Positions 54,150 to 63,739 of a stretch of 64,000 nucleotides of DNA are shown piece by piece. The stretch is from NCBI GenBank assembly GCA_002709235.1, contig PAQI01000024.1:207581-271580 (forward strand), in the 5' to 3' direction. Below the pieces are notes generated by a model. It had not been told where the DNA came from. It saw only the letters and a program-made list of their open reading frames with translations, and searched no databases. The position numbers and the translations under genes were made by a program. The stretch's first letter is position 1. Every line of letters begins with the position of its first letter. This DNA is from Hirschia sp. (GTDB lineage: Bacteria; Pseudomonadota; Alphaproteobacteria; Caulobacterales; Hyphomonadaceae).

Positions 54150-54917
54150 ATGAATTCCCACCGCTTGCTTGCCCTTGTCCTGATTGCCTGCGCGCCGATT
54201 GCTGGCTGCGCTGTTGTACAGGAGAAAACCATTGGCCAGAGCCTGGATGACGCTTCCTCGTCCAGCCAGGTCAAGGCGCGTCTTCTTGCATCCTCCACCA
54301 AGACCTTCAATGAGGTCGATGTCGAGGTTACCAACCGCCTTGTGCTTCTTACGGGCCGCGTCCCAACCCAGCAGGACCGCATTGAAGCCGAGCGCATTGC
54401 CTGGTCCGTCAACACGCTTGACGAGGTTGCCAATGAGATCGAGGTCATCGATCAGTCATCGGTCCTTACCAATGTGAATGATGAGTGGATCACCGCCCGC
54501 GTGCGCTCTCGCCTGTTGAGCGACCCGGATATCAAGGGTGTGAACTACAATATCGAAACCTTCAACGGTGCGGTCTATCTGCTTGGTACAGCTTTATCCG
54601 AACAGGAGCTTCAGGCCGCCGCCACCCATGCCAGCGTGGTCAAGGGTGTGAAGAAGGTGGTGTCCTATGTTGTGGTGCGTGACCGCAATCCACCGAATTT
54701 CGCAAATCTCGAAGCCGCTGCAGATCAGCCCTATTCATATGGCGGCTACAGCGCCGAGCCAGCGCCGATTCGCCCGGTCTCCCAGCCCCATATTGACCCG
54801 CAACAGAGTGTCTATTCCGACCCTTATGCCGATCCATACGCAGACGCCTATGGCGAATCGTTGGAATCGAACCCATATGCGGATGACGAATACAATGATC
54901 TGATCGGCGGCAAGTAA
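54150..54917 (+). CDS. Double-BON lipoprotein (DolP/YraP-like)
   Basis: A 255-residue lipoprotein. The signal peptide ends in IAGC (Cys about 20). Two BON domains follow (about 40-115 and 118-190), each with a GRV/GTAL-type turn (LLTGRVPTQQDR; VYLLGTALSEQE). The last 60 residues are Tyr-, Asp- and Pro-rich repeats of the SDPYADPYADAY kind. E. coli DolP guards outer-membrane integrity and helps BAM. Order after yraN fits dolP. Start ATG 54150 (MNSHRLLALV). Confidence 0.9.
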   Translation: MNSHRLLALVLIACAPIAGCAVVQEKTIGQSLDDASSSSQVKARLLASSTKTFNEVDVEVTNRLVLLTGRVPTQQDRIEAERIAWSVNTLDEVANEIEVIDQSSVLTNVNDEWITARVRSRLLSDPDIKGVNYNIETFNGAVYLLGTALSEQELQAAATHASVVKGVKKVVSYVVVRDRNPPNFANLEAAADQPYSYGGYSAEPAPIRPVSQPHIDPQQSVYSDPYADPYADAYGESLESNPYADDEYNDLIGGK

Positions 54918-54970
54918 CGCACACAGCGTGCTCGCCTTCGAATTGAAGAAGAAGGCAGGGGATGATGACC

Positions 54971-55918
54971 ATGAAGGTCGCTGTGCAGATGGACCCGCTG
55001 GAAGGGGTGAACCCCAATGGCGATACAACTTTCGCAATGATGGAAGAGGCGCAGGCGCGCGGTGCTCGCCTGTGGACCTATCAGGTCAAGGATCTGAGCT
55101 ATGAGACCGGACGTGTCTATGCCTATGCCCGCCCGGCGCGCGTCTTTCGCGACCGCGCGCAGCATTGGGAGCTTGGGGAGGTCGAAAAGCTTGATCTGGC
55201 AACAGATGTCGATGTGATCCTGATGCGTCAGGATCCACCCTTTGACCTTGGCTATATCACTGCCGCGCACCTGCTGGACCTGATCAAATCTCAGACACTG
55301 GTTGTGAATGATCCAGGCTGGGTCTTGTCCAGCCCGGAAAAGGTCCTGCCGCTGATGTTCCCGGATCTGCAACCCCCCACACTGATCAGCCGTGACCCGC
55401 GCGCAATCCACGCCTTTCGTGAGCATCACCAGGACATCGTGGTCAAGCCGCTTTATGGGCATGGCGGGGCAGGGGTACTGCGTGTGAAACCCGATGATGG
55501 AAATCTGGAAGCGCTGATTGATCTGTTCCTGAAACAGGGTCCGGAACCCTTCATTGCTCAGGCCTTCCTGCCGTCAGTGACAGAGGGCGACAAGCGCATC
55601 ATTCTGGTCGATGGCGAAGCATGCGGCGCGATCAATCGCAAGCCACCGGAAGGGGCGATCCGGTCCAACATGGTGGTTGGTGGTGCGGCAGAAGGCGCAG
55701 AGCTGACCGACCGTGAGAAACAGATTTGCACAACAATTGGTCCGGAGCTGAAAAAGCGGGGCCTGCTGTTTGTGGGTATTGATGTGATCGGGGGATTGAT
55801 GACAGAAATAAATGTCACATCTCCGACAGGTGCGCAGGCAATCAAACGTATGACAGGCATCGATCCGGTCGCGCGTATGTGGGATGTTGTGAAAGAGAAG
55901 CTTGCAGCACGGGCCTGA
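54971..55918 (+). CDS. gshB: Glutathione synthetase GshB
   Basis: A 315-residue ATP-grasp ligase joining gamma-glutamylcysteine and glycine. N-terminal MKVAVQMDPLEGVNPNGD, ATP-binding VVKPLYGHGGAGVLRV and metal ligands in INVTSPTGAQAI are typical. ATGs at 54962 and 54965 are also in frame; I chose 54971 because AGGGG is nine bases upstream. Its product supports gloA and the isomerase in this window. Confidence 0.95.
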   Translation: MKVAVQMDPLEGVNPNGDTTFAMMEEAQARGARLWTYQVKDLSYETGRVYAYARPARVFRDRAQHWELGEVEKLDLATDVDVILMRQDPPFDLGYITAAHLLDLIKSQTLVVNDPGWVLSSPEKVLPLMFPDLQPPTLISRDPRAIHAFREHHQDIVVKPLYGHGGAGVLRVKPDDGNLEALIDLFLKQGPEPFIAQAFLPSVTEGDKRIILVDGEACGAINRKPPEGAIRSNMVVGGAAEGAELTDREKQICTTIGPELKKRGLLFVGIDVIGGLMTEINVTSPTGAQAIKRMTGIDPVARMWDVVKEKLAARA

Positions 55919-55936
55919 ACAGGGAAGTATAGCCAT

Positions 55937-56254
55937 ATGAAACAGATCTACGCCCCAGCCATGCTCGCTGTCGTGCTGTTGAGCGCGCCAGCCTGCTCCG
56001 CAGAAACGCCTGACAAGGCACAAGCGCCTGAAGTCAAGACATCCGCAGATAGCGGATCACCCAAGTTCAATTTCTCGACCCCGGCGGAAGATAGCCAGTC
56101 TGCAAATGCAGGCAGCAGCTTCAACTTTACTCCTCCCGGGTCTGAAACGACTCCAACGGGTGGTCTTGGTGCGGTTGAATTGCCGAATGCAGGGACAGAA
56201 AACCTGACGGACTTCAAACCGACCCTCACCATACCTGAAGACGAAGAAGGCTGA
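55937..56254 (+). CDS. Small secreted or lipo-protein with FNF repeats
   Basis: A 105-residue protein I cannot name. N-terminal signal peptide, with APACSA near 20; the Pro at -2 makes lipid modification doubtful. The mature part is Pro/Ser/Thr-rich with two FNF(S/T)-x-P repeats (FNFSTP, FNFTPP). It ends in an acidic EDEEG. Lies 18 bases after gshB, so probably cotranscribed. Confidence 0.7.
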   Translation: MKQIYAPAMLAVVLLSAPACSAETPDKAQAPEVKTSADSGSPKFNFSTPAEDSQSANAGSSFNFTPPGSETTPTGGLGAVELPNAGTENLTDFKPTLTIPEDEEG

Positions 56255-56327
56255 TTGGGTCGACTGATTTGTTCTTGCAATGTTCCCATGATCTGTTAAC
56301 CTTTGGGCAGATCCTGGGGGAACGCGC

Positions 56328-57863
56328 ATGGTCAGTCGCATCACAACCTTTTCCTTTGAAGGCGTTGAAGCGCGCCCTGTTGATGTGCAGGTGCAGCTCT
56401 CCAGCGGCCAGCCTGCATTCCTGATCGTTGGCCTGCCAGACAAGGCAGTTGCCGAGAGCCGCGAACGCATCCGCTCTGCTTTTGCAGCCATTGGTCTGGC
56501 CTTTCCACCCAAGCGCATTGTCGTCAATCTGGCTCCTGCTGACCTTCCAAAGGAAGGCAGCCATTATGATCTGCCGATTGCTCTGGCCCTGCTTCAGGCA
56601 ATCGGTGTTGTGCCGGGCGACGCTTTGCATGGCTATGCGGCCATGGGCGAACTGGCACTTGATGGTGCGCTGGAAGAAACTGTCGGCGCATTGCCCGCGG
56701 CGATGGGCGCCGAAAGCATGGGCCTTGCGCTGGTCTGCCCATCCGCCTGCGGGCCGGAGGCTGCCTGGTCAGGCGGAAGGGTTGTACCCGCCAGCAGCCT
56801 GATTGGCATGGTCAATCATTTTTCTGGCCAGAATCCCGTTTGCGATGCACGCCCCGGCGAACTCATTGATGCCCCGGCCGGGCCTGATCTCAGGGATGTC
56901 AAAGGGCAGGAGGGAGCCAAGCGCGCGCTGGAAATAGCCGCTGCCGGAGGTCATAATCTGTTGATGGTCGGCCCGCCGGGATCCGGTAAATCCATGCTGG
57001 CCGAACGTCTTCCCGGATTATTGCCGCCACTGACGGCGCGTGAACTTCTGGAAGTCTCGCAGATCCAGTCCATATCCGGGCATCTGGAACAAGGCCGCCT
57101 GTCGCGCTCACGCCCTTTTCGTGCGCCACATCATTCCGCCAGCATGGCTGCAATGGTCGGTGGCGGTGTCAAGGCACGTCCGGGTGAAGCCTCACTGGCT
57201 CATCATGGCGTATTGTTTCTTGATGAGCTGCCGGAATTTTCCGCACAGGTGCTCGACAGCTTGCGCCAGCCTCTGGAAAGCGGGCAGGCGGTCATATCCC
57301 GTGCCAATCGGCATGTCCGTTATCCCAGCCGTTTCCAGCTCATAGCGGCGGCAAATCCCTGCAAATGCGGCGGCGGTCAGGCAGAGCTGGCTTGCCGCAA
57401 AAAGCCTTTCTGCAAGGCGGATTATATGGGCCGGATCTCAGGGCCATTCATGGATCGTATCGATATCTTTGTCGATGTCACCGCGGTCACGCCCGCCGAT
57501 CTGTCCCTGCCAGCGCCATTGGAAGGCAGTCGCGATGTCGCCGCGCGAATTGCCGGGGCACGCAGGCTACAGGAAGCGCGATTTGAAAATGCCCCCGCCG
57601 AACGGCGGCGGCTCAATGTTGACGCCAGCGCGGCTGATATTGATGCATTGTTCAGCGTGGAAAACTCCGCGCAGGAGCTCATGCTTCAGGCCGCTGAGAA
57701 AATGGGGCTGAGCGCACGTGGTTATTATCGCACGCTCAAGGTTGCCCGCACCATTGCCGATCTGGAAGGCGGCACTGCCATTGCGCGTCATCACGCAGCT
57801 GAAGCGCTGACATATCGACAAAGAAGTGTGGAGCTTCCGACATTACAAACCGCAAGAAGCTGA
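56328..57863 (+). CDS. comM: ComM/YifB family Mg-chelatase-like AAA+ helicase
   Basis: A 511-residue protein: N-terminal Lon-like fold, an AAA+ domain with Walker A GPPGSGKSMLAERLP and Walker B LFLDELPEF, and a C-terminal part with Cys motifs (CKCGGGQ). ComM is a branch-migration helicase that promotes integration of transformed DNA. No other competence gene is in the window; YifB is widespread even in non-competent bacteria. The ATG follows GGGGGAA. Confidence 0.93.
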   Translation: MVSRITTFSFEGVEARPVDVQVQLSSGQPAFLIVGLPDKAVAESRERIRSAFAAIGLAFPPKRIVVNLAPADLPKEGSHYDLPIALALLQAIGVVPGDALHGYAAMGELALDGALEETVGALPAAMGAESMGLALVCPSACGPEAAWSGGRVVPASSLIGMVNHFSGQNPVCDARPGELIDAPAGPDLRDVKGQEGAKRALEIAAAGGHNLLMVGPPGSGKSMLAERLPGLLPPLTARELLEVSQIQSISGHLEQGRLSRSRPFRAPHHSASMAAMVGGGVKARPGEASLAHHGVLFLDELPEFSAQVLDSLRQPLESGQAVISRANRHVRYPSRFQLIAAANPCKCGGGQAELACRKKPFCKADYMGRISGPFMDRIDIFVDVTAVTPADLSLPAPLEGSRDVAARIAGARRLQEARFENAPAERRRLNVDASAADIDALFSVENSAQELMLQAAEKMGLSARGYYRTLKVARTIADLEGGTAIARHHAAEALTYRQRSVELPTLQTARS

Positions 57864-57967
57864 GCGCGTCTTCATTCATCATTAACCCAATCGTCAGCCA
57901 ACTCATATCAAGCCCCTTCCAGCGAGAAGATTCGCGCCAGGAGTAACCGAGCAAGAGGCAGTTGAGC

Positions 57968-59443
57968 ATGAGCGCGCATGAAGAAACCGACGCGTCCCAG
58001 CGATTTATCGCATCAGTCAGCCATGAGATCAGGACACCGCTGAATGGTATTCTCGGCATGGTGTCATTGCTTGAGGATACAGACCTCAGTGCGGTTCAGA
58101 ATGAATATGTCGATGCGATCGGAAAATCCGGCTCGCGCCTTCTGGATCTGTTGAACAATATTCTCGATTATTCGCGCCTGGAATCGGGCGAGCTTCCGCT
58201 CGCAATTGCGCCTTTCGATCCAAATGAAATGGTGCAGGATGTCGCCGAATTGCTTGCGCCGCGTGCGCATGGGGCCGGGCTGGATCTGGCCGCCGCGCCA
58301 TCACCCTTTCTCGCACCCGCCTATCTGGGTGATGTTGGCCGGATCCGTCAGATCCTGTTCAATCTCGTTGGCAATGCAATCAAGTTTACAGAACAGGGCG
58401 GTGTCCTGATCACCGTGACGGAGAGTGAGGACACCGGCCTGGTGTTCAGTGTTCACGATACCGGGCCCGGCGTTCCGGAAAAAGACAGGGAACGCATCTT
58501 CAAGGCATTCGGACAGGTCTCGGCATCAGATGCAGGCCGGGACAGTGGCGTGGGCCTTGGGCTCGCCATTGGTGCGCGCCTCGCCGAAGCGATGGGGGGG
58601 AGTGTCAGCCTTGAAAGCCGTGAAGGCGAGGGGGCTGTCTTTCGCCTCAGCCTGCCACTGAAACCAGCAAAAGCATCACGATCAGGCGCACGCCGCCGTC
58701 GCCAGCCGAAAAAGCAACTCGCCATACGCCTCAAGGCACCGCATGCGTCCGAATGGACAATCATGTCAGCCCTGGGCCATGAGACAGGTCGTTTCCAGCG
58801 TGTGGACAAGACTATCTGCGACGTGGCCATTCTTGATGCCGAAGTCAGCATGCGCACGATCGAGGCGCAGGCCAAAAAGGCACCTACCCTGGTCATCCTC
58901 CGGCCGCAGGACCGCAAGCTGATCCCGAAATTCCGGGAGAAAGGCTGCGTCGGCTATCTGATCCGGCCCCTGCGCGCCACCTCTGTTGAAGAGCGCGTCA
59001 TGCTTGCCGCACGCGGCGTGGATATCGAGGACTTGCCGGTTGATGCCGTCAGTGCACCCAGGGGTGCACGAGCGCTGATTGCTGACGACAATCCCATCAA
59101 TGCCCTGTTGGCGAAGACGGCATTGTCGGGAGCGGGCTTCGCTGTCGATACGGCGGGTTCCGGTGTGGAAGCTGTCGAGATGGCCGCAAAAGCGCCATAT
59201 ACAATCATCTTCATGGATGTCCGCATGCCCGTCATGGACGGGCTGGAAGCCACGCGCCGCATCCGGGCGCTGGAAACGGAGTCAGCCATGTGTCCCATCA
59301 TCGCCATCACGGCAGATGTTGATCCCGATCTGGAAACGCGGGCCAGAGCCGCAGGAATCGACCAGATCGCCGCCAAACCGATAGACCCGACGCGCCTGAA
59401 AGACCTCGCCCTCAAATGGGTCTCGAAGGGACAAGCGGCATGA
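57968..59443 (+). CDS. Hybrid histidine kinase, ShkA-like, with pseudo-receiver
   Basis: A 491-residue cytoplasmic kinase with no membrane helix and no sensor domain. The H box FIASVSHEIRTPLNG places His19; N box NLVGNAIKFTEQG (about 130); G boxes DTGPGVPE and GVGLGLAI. Next is a degenerate receiver (about 250-355) lacking an acceptor Asp, then a true receiver (366-485) with D417 in FMDVRMPVMDG and K in AAKPID. This DHp-CA-Rec1-Rec2 order is that of Caulobacter ShkA, whose Rec1 binds cyclic di-GMP. The retained Arg316 and Tyr330-x3-Pro334-x-Arg336 resemble that site, from memory. Start ATG 57968, AGAGG upstream; TTG at 57962 also possible. Overlaps the next gene (ATGA). Confidence 0.88.
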   Translation: MSAHEETDASQRFIASVSHEIRTPLNGILGMVSLLEDTDLSAVQNEYVDAIGKSGSRLLDLLNNILDYSRLESGELPLAIAPFDPNEMVQDVAELLAPRAHGAGLDLAAAPSPFLAPAYLGDVGRIRQILFNLVGNAIKFTEQGGVLITVTESEDTGLVFSVHDTGPGVPEKDRERIFKAFGQVSASDAGRDSGVGLGLAIGARLAEAMGGSVSLESREGEGAVFRLSLPLKPAKASRSGARRRRQPKKQLAIRLKAPHASEWTIMSALGHETGRFQRVDKTICDVAILDAEVSMRTIEAQAKKAPTLVILRPQDRKLIPKFREKGCVGYLIRPLRATSVEERVMLAARGVDIEDLPVDAVSAPRGARALIADDNPINALLAKTALSGAGFAVDTAGSGVEAVEMAAKAPYTIIFMDVRMPVMDGLEATRRIRALETESAMCPIIAITADVDPDLETRARAAGIDQIAAKPIDPTRLKDLALKWVSKGQAA

Positions 59444-61155
59444 CGGATGGGAAAATCAAAGCTGGTCATGGATTGATCGAAACACTCAAGGTCTATTCAG
59501 AACCGAAAATTGCCATGATGCTGGTTCTTGGTTTTGCTGCCGGTCTTCCTTTTCTGCTTTATTTTTCTACGCTCGGATTCTGGCTGGAAAATTCAGATGT
59601 CGATGTTGCGCTGATCGGATTTTTCTCATGGTTCGGGCTGGCATACTCCTTCAAATTCCTGTGGGCACCGATTGTTGACCGATTTGATCCACCTGGATTT
59701 GCGCGCATGTTCGGACGCCGCAGGGCGTGGATATTTGTGGCACAGATCGGCGTGGCCGTCGGACTGGCAGGTATTGGGTTGAGTGACCCCACACGAAATC
59801 TTGCTGCAACTGCGCTGTTTTCTTTTTTACTTGCCTTCAGCTCTGCTACCCAGGACATCGGTATTGATGCATGGCGTATAGAGGCCGCCTCAAATGATGA
59901 CGAACAGGGGCCTTTGGCAGCCGCCTATCAATATGGCTACAAGGTCGGCATGATCATTGCCGGAGGTGTGGCCTTGTTCATCGCGGAATTTGCAGGTTTT
60001 CCGATTGCCTATATCGCCATGGCGGCCTGCATGATCACTGCTGCGATTGTATTTTCAATTTGGGATCGACCAACTGGTTTGAAGGCTGCTGGTGCTGCGG
60101 GCGTGGCCCTTTTGTCGATCGGGCTGTTTTCCGCCTTCGGCGCGCTAGGGGAGCTGCCTCTTTCGCAATGGGCACATTGGCTCATGTTCGGTCTGAAATG
60201 GCTCTTCATTATTATTACCGGAATTTCCAGTGTCGGCTTTTTAACCGCGCTGGTCATGGCGTTGATGTCGCCAGGAAATGCTCAGCGATTTCACGCCTTT
60301 GACATTTTCAAGGGATTGTTGTTCGCAATAGCGGGAATCGGCGCAATTGGCCTGGTTGCAGCTCTGATTGGAGCCGCCATTCCCGCCTTACTGTCAGTGC
60401 TCAGCATCGAGCTGTCAAAAGGTGATGTTGGCAAGATAGCAGTTTATATCGCATTGGCTCCAATAATCGCCTGCCTGATTCTCACACCGCTTATCCGGCG
60501 GTTGAAGCCGGATGCACCATTGCTGACGCATCCTGCGCTAGGCGCCTTTGTCGATTTCTTCTGGAGAAATGGCTGGATTGCTGTCCTCATACTGTTGTTT
60601 GTTTCTGCATACAGATTGAGCGACATCGTGATGGGGATCATGGCCAAGCCAGCCTATAGCGCCATGGGCTACTCGGCAGGTGAAGTCGGCCTGATGAGTG
60701 GAATCTATGGCGTCTGGATTGTCTTTGTCGGCGTAGCTCTGGCTGGAGTCTCGGCAATAAAGCTGGGACTGCGCACTTCACTGGTCATTGGGGCCGTCGT
60801 CTCGGTCATTGGCAATATCGCTTTTGCCTGGCTGGTGAATCAGTCTTCAGACAGCCTGTTCCCATTATTTGTAGCCATCACAGCCGACAATATCGCAGGT
60901 GGTTTCGCAGGCACGATTTTTGTCGCCTATATGTCAACCCTTGTGAACAAGTCATTTGCGGGGACCCAGTATGCGATATTCTCATCGATCTACAGCCTTG
61001 GCCCGAAACTGCTTGCTGGGACATCCGGGCTGATTGTTGCTCAGCACGGATATTCCAATTTTTTCCTGTTCGCTGCCGCATTGGGAATACCGGCAATATT
61101 CCTGTCTCTTTTTGCGGACCGCTGGCGACCTCAAACCGGCACCCTCGATGGGTAA
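59440..61155 (+). CDS. AmpG-like MFS permease
   Basis: A 571-residue major-facilitator protein resembling AmpG, which imports anhydromuropeptides for cell-wall recycling. N-terminal helices carry FAAGLPFLLYFSTLGFWL; DIGIDAWRIEA is the AmpG-like motif; about 14 helices are likely. A hydrophobic insertion in the middle (about 215-330) makes it longer than E. coli AmpG (491). The ATG overlaps the kinase stop, so they are coupled. mltA, encoded at 16 kb, makes the kind of product AmpG imports. Confidence 0.87.
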   Translation: MTDGKIKAGHGLIETLKVYSEPKIAMMLVLGFAAGLPFLLYFSTLGFWLENSDVDVALIGFFSWFGLAYSFKFLWAPIVDRFDPPGFARMFGRRRAWIFVAQIGVAVGLAGIGLSDPTRNLAATALFSFLLAFSSATQDIGIDAWRIEAASNDDEQGPLAAAYQYGYKVGMIIAGGVALFIAEFAGFPIAYIAMAACMITAAIVFSIWDRPTGLKAAGAAGVALLSIGLFSAFGALGELPLSQWAHWLMFGLKWLFIIITGISSVGFLTALVMALMSPGNAQRFHAFDIFKGLLFAIAGIGAIGLVAALIGAAIPALLSVLSIELSKGDVGKIAVYIALAPIIACLILTPLIRRLKPDAPLLTHPALGAFVDFFWRNGWIAVLILLFVSAYRLSDIVMGIMAKPAYSAMGYSAGEVGLMSGIYGVWIVFVGVALAGVSAIKLGLRTSLVIGAVVSVIGNIAFAWLVNQSSDSLFPLFVAITADNIAGGFAGTIFVAYMSTLVNKSFAGTQYAIFSSIYSLGPKLLAGTSGLIVAQHGYSNFFLFAAALGIPAIFLSLFADRWRPQTGTLDG

Positions 61156-61201
61156 TACATCAAGTGATGAAATGTCAGTGTCCGGTCAGGTCAGCGAATA
61201 C

Positions 61202-63505
61202 CTAACCGCGCATTTCCCACTTCTTGCCATCGGCCTGTGCGTGTGGGTCGAAAGCGGCGAAGGTGGCAAGGTTCACGATATCGGCCACGGTTGAATCCAG
61301 CTGCGTGATCTGGATCGGCGCGTTCAGACCCAGCAGCAATGGGCCCACCACAGTGGCATTACCCATTTCAGCTGTCAGCTTGGTCGAGATTGAAGCGGCG
61401 TGGATGGCGGGCATGATCATCACATTGACCGGTCCCGTCAGGCGGCAGAAGGGGAATATCTCCTTTGCCCGCTTGTTGTTGAGCGCAATGTCCACGGCGA
61501 TGTCGCCTTCATATTCAAAGTCCACATCATTGCGTTCATCAAGCACTTCGGCGGCCTGGCGCATGACATCCGCGCGCTCGCCGGTCGGGTAGCCGAATGT
61601 CGAATAGGCCATGAACCCAACGCGGGGGATATAACCCAGCCCGCGCACCACCTTGGCGGCCATCATCGCGATCTCCGCCAGTTCATCGGCTTCGGGAAGC
61701 TCGGTGATATTGGTGTCGGCGATGAAGAGCGGGCCCTTCTTGGTGATGATGATCGACATACCGATCGTGCGCTCGCCCTTGCGCTCATCCACGACCATGC
61801 GGATGTCGGAAAGGGCTGTGTCGAAATTACGGGTCACACCCGTGACCATGCCGTCTGCATCGCCCATCGCGACCATGCAGGCCCCGAACACGTTACGGTC
61901 ATTGTTCACCAGTCGCTGAACATCACGTTGCAACAGGCCCTGGCGCTTCTGGCGCTCATAGACGTGATCGAAATAGTCAGGATTGCGGTCTGACATGCGC
62001 GCATTGATGATTTCAAGCTCACCTTCCGGCACGCCGACAAGCCGCATATTGCGGGTCACCTGTTCCTCACGGCCAATCAGGATCGGATGGCCCAGACCCG
62101 CTGTCTTGAAGTTCCATGCGGCGCGGATGACCTGCGGCTCCTCACCTTCTGCAAACACGATACGCTTGGTGTCAGCGCGGCGCAGTTGAACCTGATAGCG
62201 CTGCAGGAAGCCAGCCGTCGGATCAAGCCGGCGCTCCAGCTGGTCGCGATAGGCATCCATGTCCTCAATGGGTTTGCGGGCAACACCTGTTTCCATCGCG
62301 GCCTTTGCCACGAAGGGGGGAATATAGGAGATCAGGCGTGGGTCGAACGGGGCAGGGATGATATATTCCGGTCCGAATTTCGGGCGCTTGCCATGATAGG
62401 CTGTCGCCACTTCATCGGGCACATCCTCGCGCGCCAGCTGGGCCAATGCCTGGGCGCAGGCAACCTTCATCTCTTCATTGATGGCTGATGCGCGCACATC
62501 CAGCGCACCCCTGAAGATATAGGGAAAGCCCAATACATTGTTGACCTGGTTGGGATAGTCAGACCGCCCGGTCGCCATGATCGCATCGCCGCGCACTTCC
62601 AGCACCTCTTCGGGTGTGATTTCCGGGTCGGGATTGGCCATGGCGAAGATGATCGGGTTCTTGGCCATGGATTTGACCATGGCCTTGGTGACAGCGCCCT
62701 TGACCGACAATCCCATGAAACAATCTGCGCCCTTCATGGCATCAGCCAGGGTTCGTTTGTCAGTATCCACGGCGAAGGCCGATTTGAACTGGTCCATGCG
62801 TTCGGTCCGGCCCTGATAGATCACGCCGGTGGAATCACAGATCAGGATGTTTTCACGCTTGACGCCCAGACGGTTGATGAGGCCGGAAACGGAAAGCCCG
62901 GCGGCACCCGCACCGGAAACGGCAACTTTCACATCCTCAAGCTTGCGGCCCGTGATCTCACAGGCATTGATCAGCCCGGCTGCAGCGATGATCGCGGTGC
63001 CGTGCTGGTCGTCATGGAAAACAGGGATGTTCAGCCTTTCGCGCAGTTCCGCTTCGATCTGGAAACATTCGGGGGCCTTGATGTCTTCCAGATTGATACC
63101 GCCAAAGGTCGCGCCGAACATGCGCACGGCCTCGATGATCTTGTCCGGGTCTTTCTCATCCAGTTCGATGTCGATGGAATCAACATCGGCAAAACGCTTG
63201 AACAGGACGGACTTGCCTTCCATCACCGGCTTGGATGCCATGGCGCCAAGATCACCCAGACCGAGGATCGCGGTCCCATTGGACACCACGGCCACCATGT
63301 TTCCCTTGGAGGTGTAATCATAGGCCAGGTCTTCATTCTCGGCGATCGCCTTCACCGGAACAGCAACACCGGGGGAATAGGCTAGCGACAGGTCGCGCTG
63401 GGTCGCCATCGGCTTGGTCGCCACCACCGCCAGTTTACCGGGGGTAGGTTCCTGGTGGAAAGCCAGTGCTTCTTCATCGGTGAATGCCGGGCGGTCAGTG
63501 CTCAT
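61202..63505 (-). CDS. maeB: NADP-dependent malic enzyme MaeB with phosphotransacetylase-like domain
   Basis: A 767-residue fusion. N-terminal malic enzyme (1-430): SLAYSPGVAVPV, HDDQHGTAII and a nucleotide loop VSGAGAAGLSVSGL. C-terminal phosphotransacetylase-like domain (430-767), KRIVFAEGEEPQVIRAAWNF, is regulatory in known MaeB and usually not a Pta enzyme. Decarboxylates malate to pyruvate, yielding NADPH. ATG 63505 with AAGGAAG upstream; 23 residues more can be read further back. Divergent from mutS. Confidence 0.96.
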   Translation of the reverse strand: MSTDRPAFTDEEALAFHQEPTPGKLAVVATKPMATQRDLSLAYSPGVAVPVKAIAENEDLAYDYTSKGNMVAVVSNGTAILGLGDLGAMASKPVMEGKSVLFKRFADVDSIDIELDEKDPDKIIEAVRMFGATFGGINLEDIKAPECFQIEAELRERLNIPVFHDDQHGTAIIAAAGLINACEITGRKLEDVKVAVSGAGAAGLSVSGLINRLGVKRENILICDSTGVIYQGRTERMDQFKSAFAVDTDKRTLADAMKGADCFMGLSVKGAVTKAMVKSMAKNPIIFAMANPDPEITPEEVLEVRGDAIMATGRSDYPNQVNNVLGFPYIFRGALDVRASAINEEMKVACAQALAQLAREDVPDEVATAYHGKRPKFGPEYIIPAPFDPRLISYIPPFVAKAAMETGVARKPIEDMDAYRDQLERRLDPTAGFLQRYQVQLRRADTKRIVFAEGEEPQVIRAAWNFKTAGLGHPILIGREEQVTRNMRLVGVPEGELEIINARMSDRNPDYFDHVYERQKRQGLLQRDVQRLVNNDRNVFGACMVAMGDADGMVTGVTRNFDTALSDIRMVVDERKGERTIGMSIIITKKGPLFIADTNITELPEADELAEIAMMAAKVVRGLGYIPRVGFMAYSTFGYPTGERADVMRQAAEVLDERNDVDFEYEGDIAVDIALNNKRAKEIFPFCRLTGPVNVMIMPAIHAASISTKLTAEMGNATVVGPLLLGLNAPIQITQLDSTVADIVNLATFAAFDPHAQADGKKWEMRG

Positions 63506-63739
63506 GAGTGCGACTTCCTTGACGATCACTACAGTGCGAGCCGGATTGCAGACCGTAGTTTTGAGTGATTCCAAAAATGTCCTTCTATGCGCCTTGAGCC
63601 GCCTTCACAACCACTACAAGGGGTGGGGATGGAGATTGATCCTCAAAGCGGTCGTCCTGGCGCGGAAGGCTGAGGATAACTCCGGCTTTGAATGTGATGA
63701 GGCTTGCAGCCATGGCGCGCATGGTTAGCATCCCGCAGC

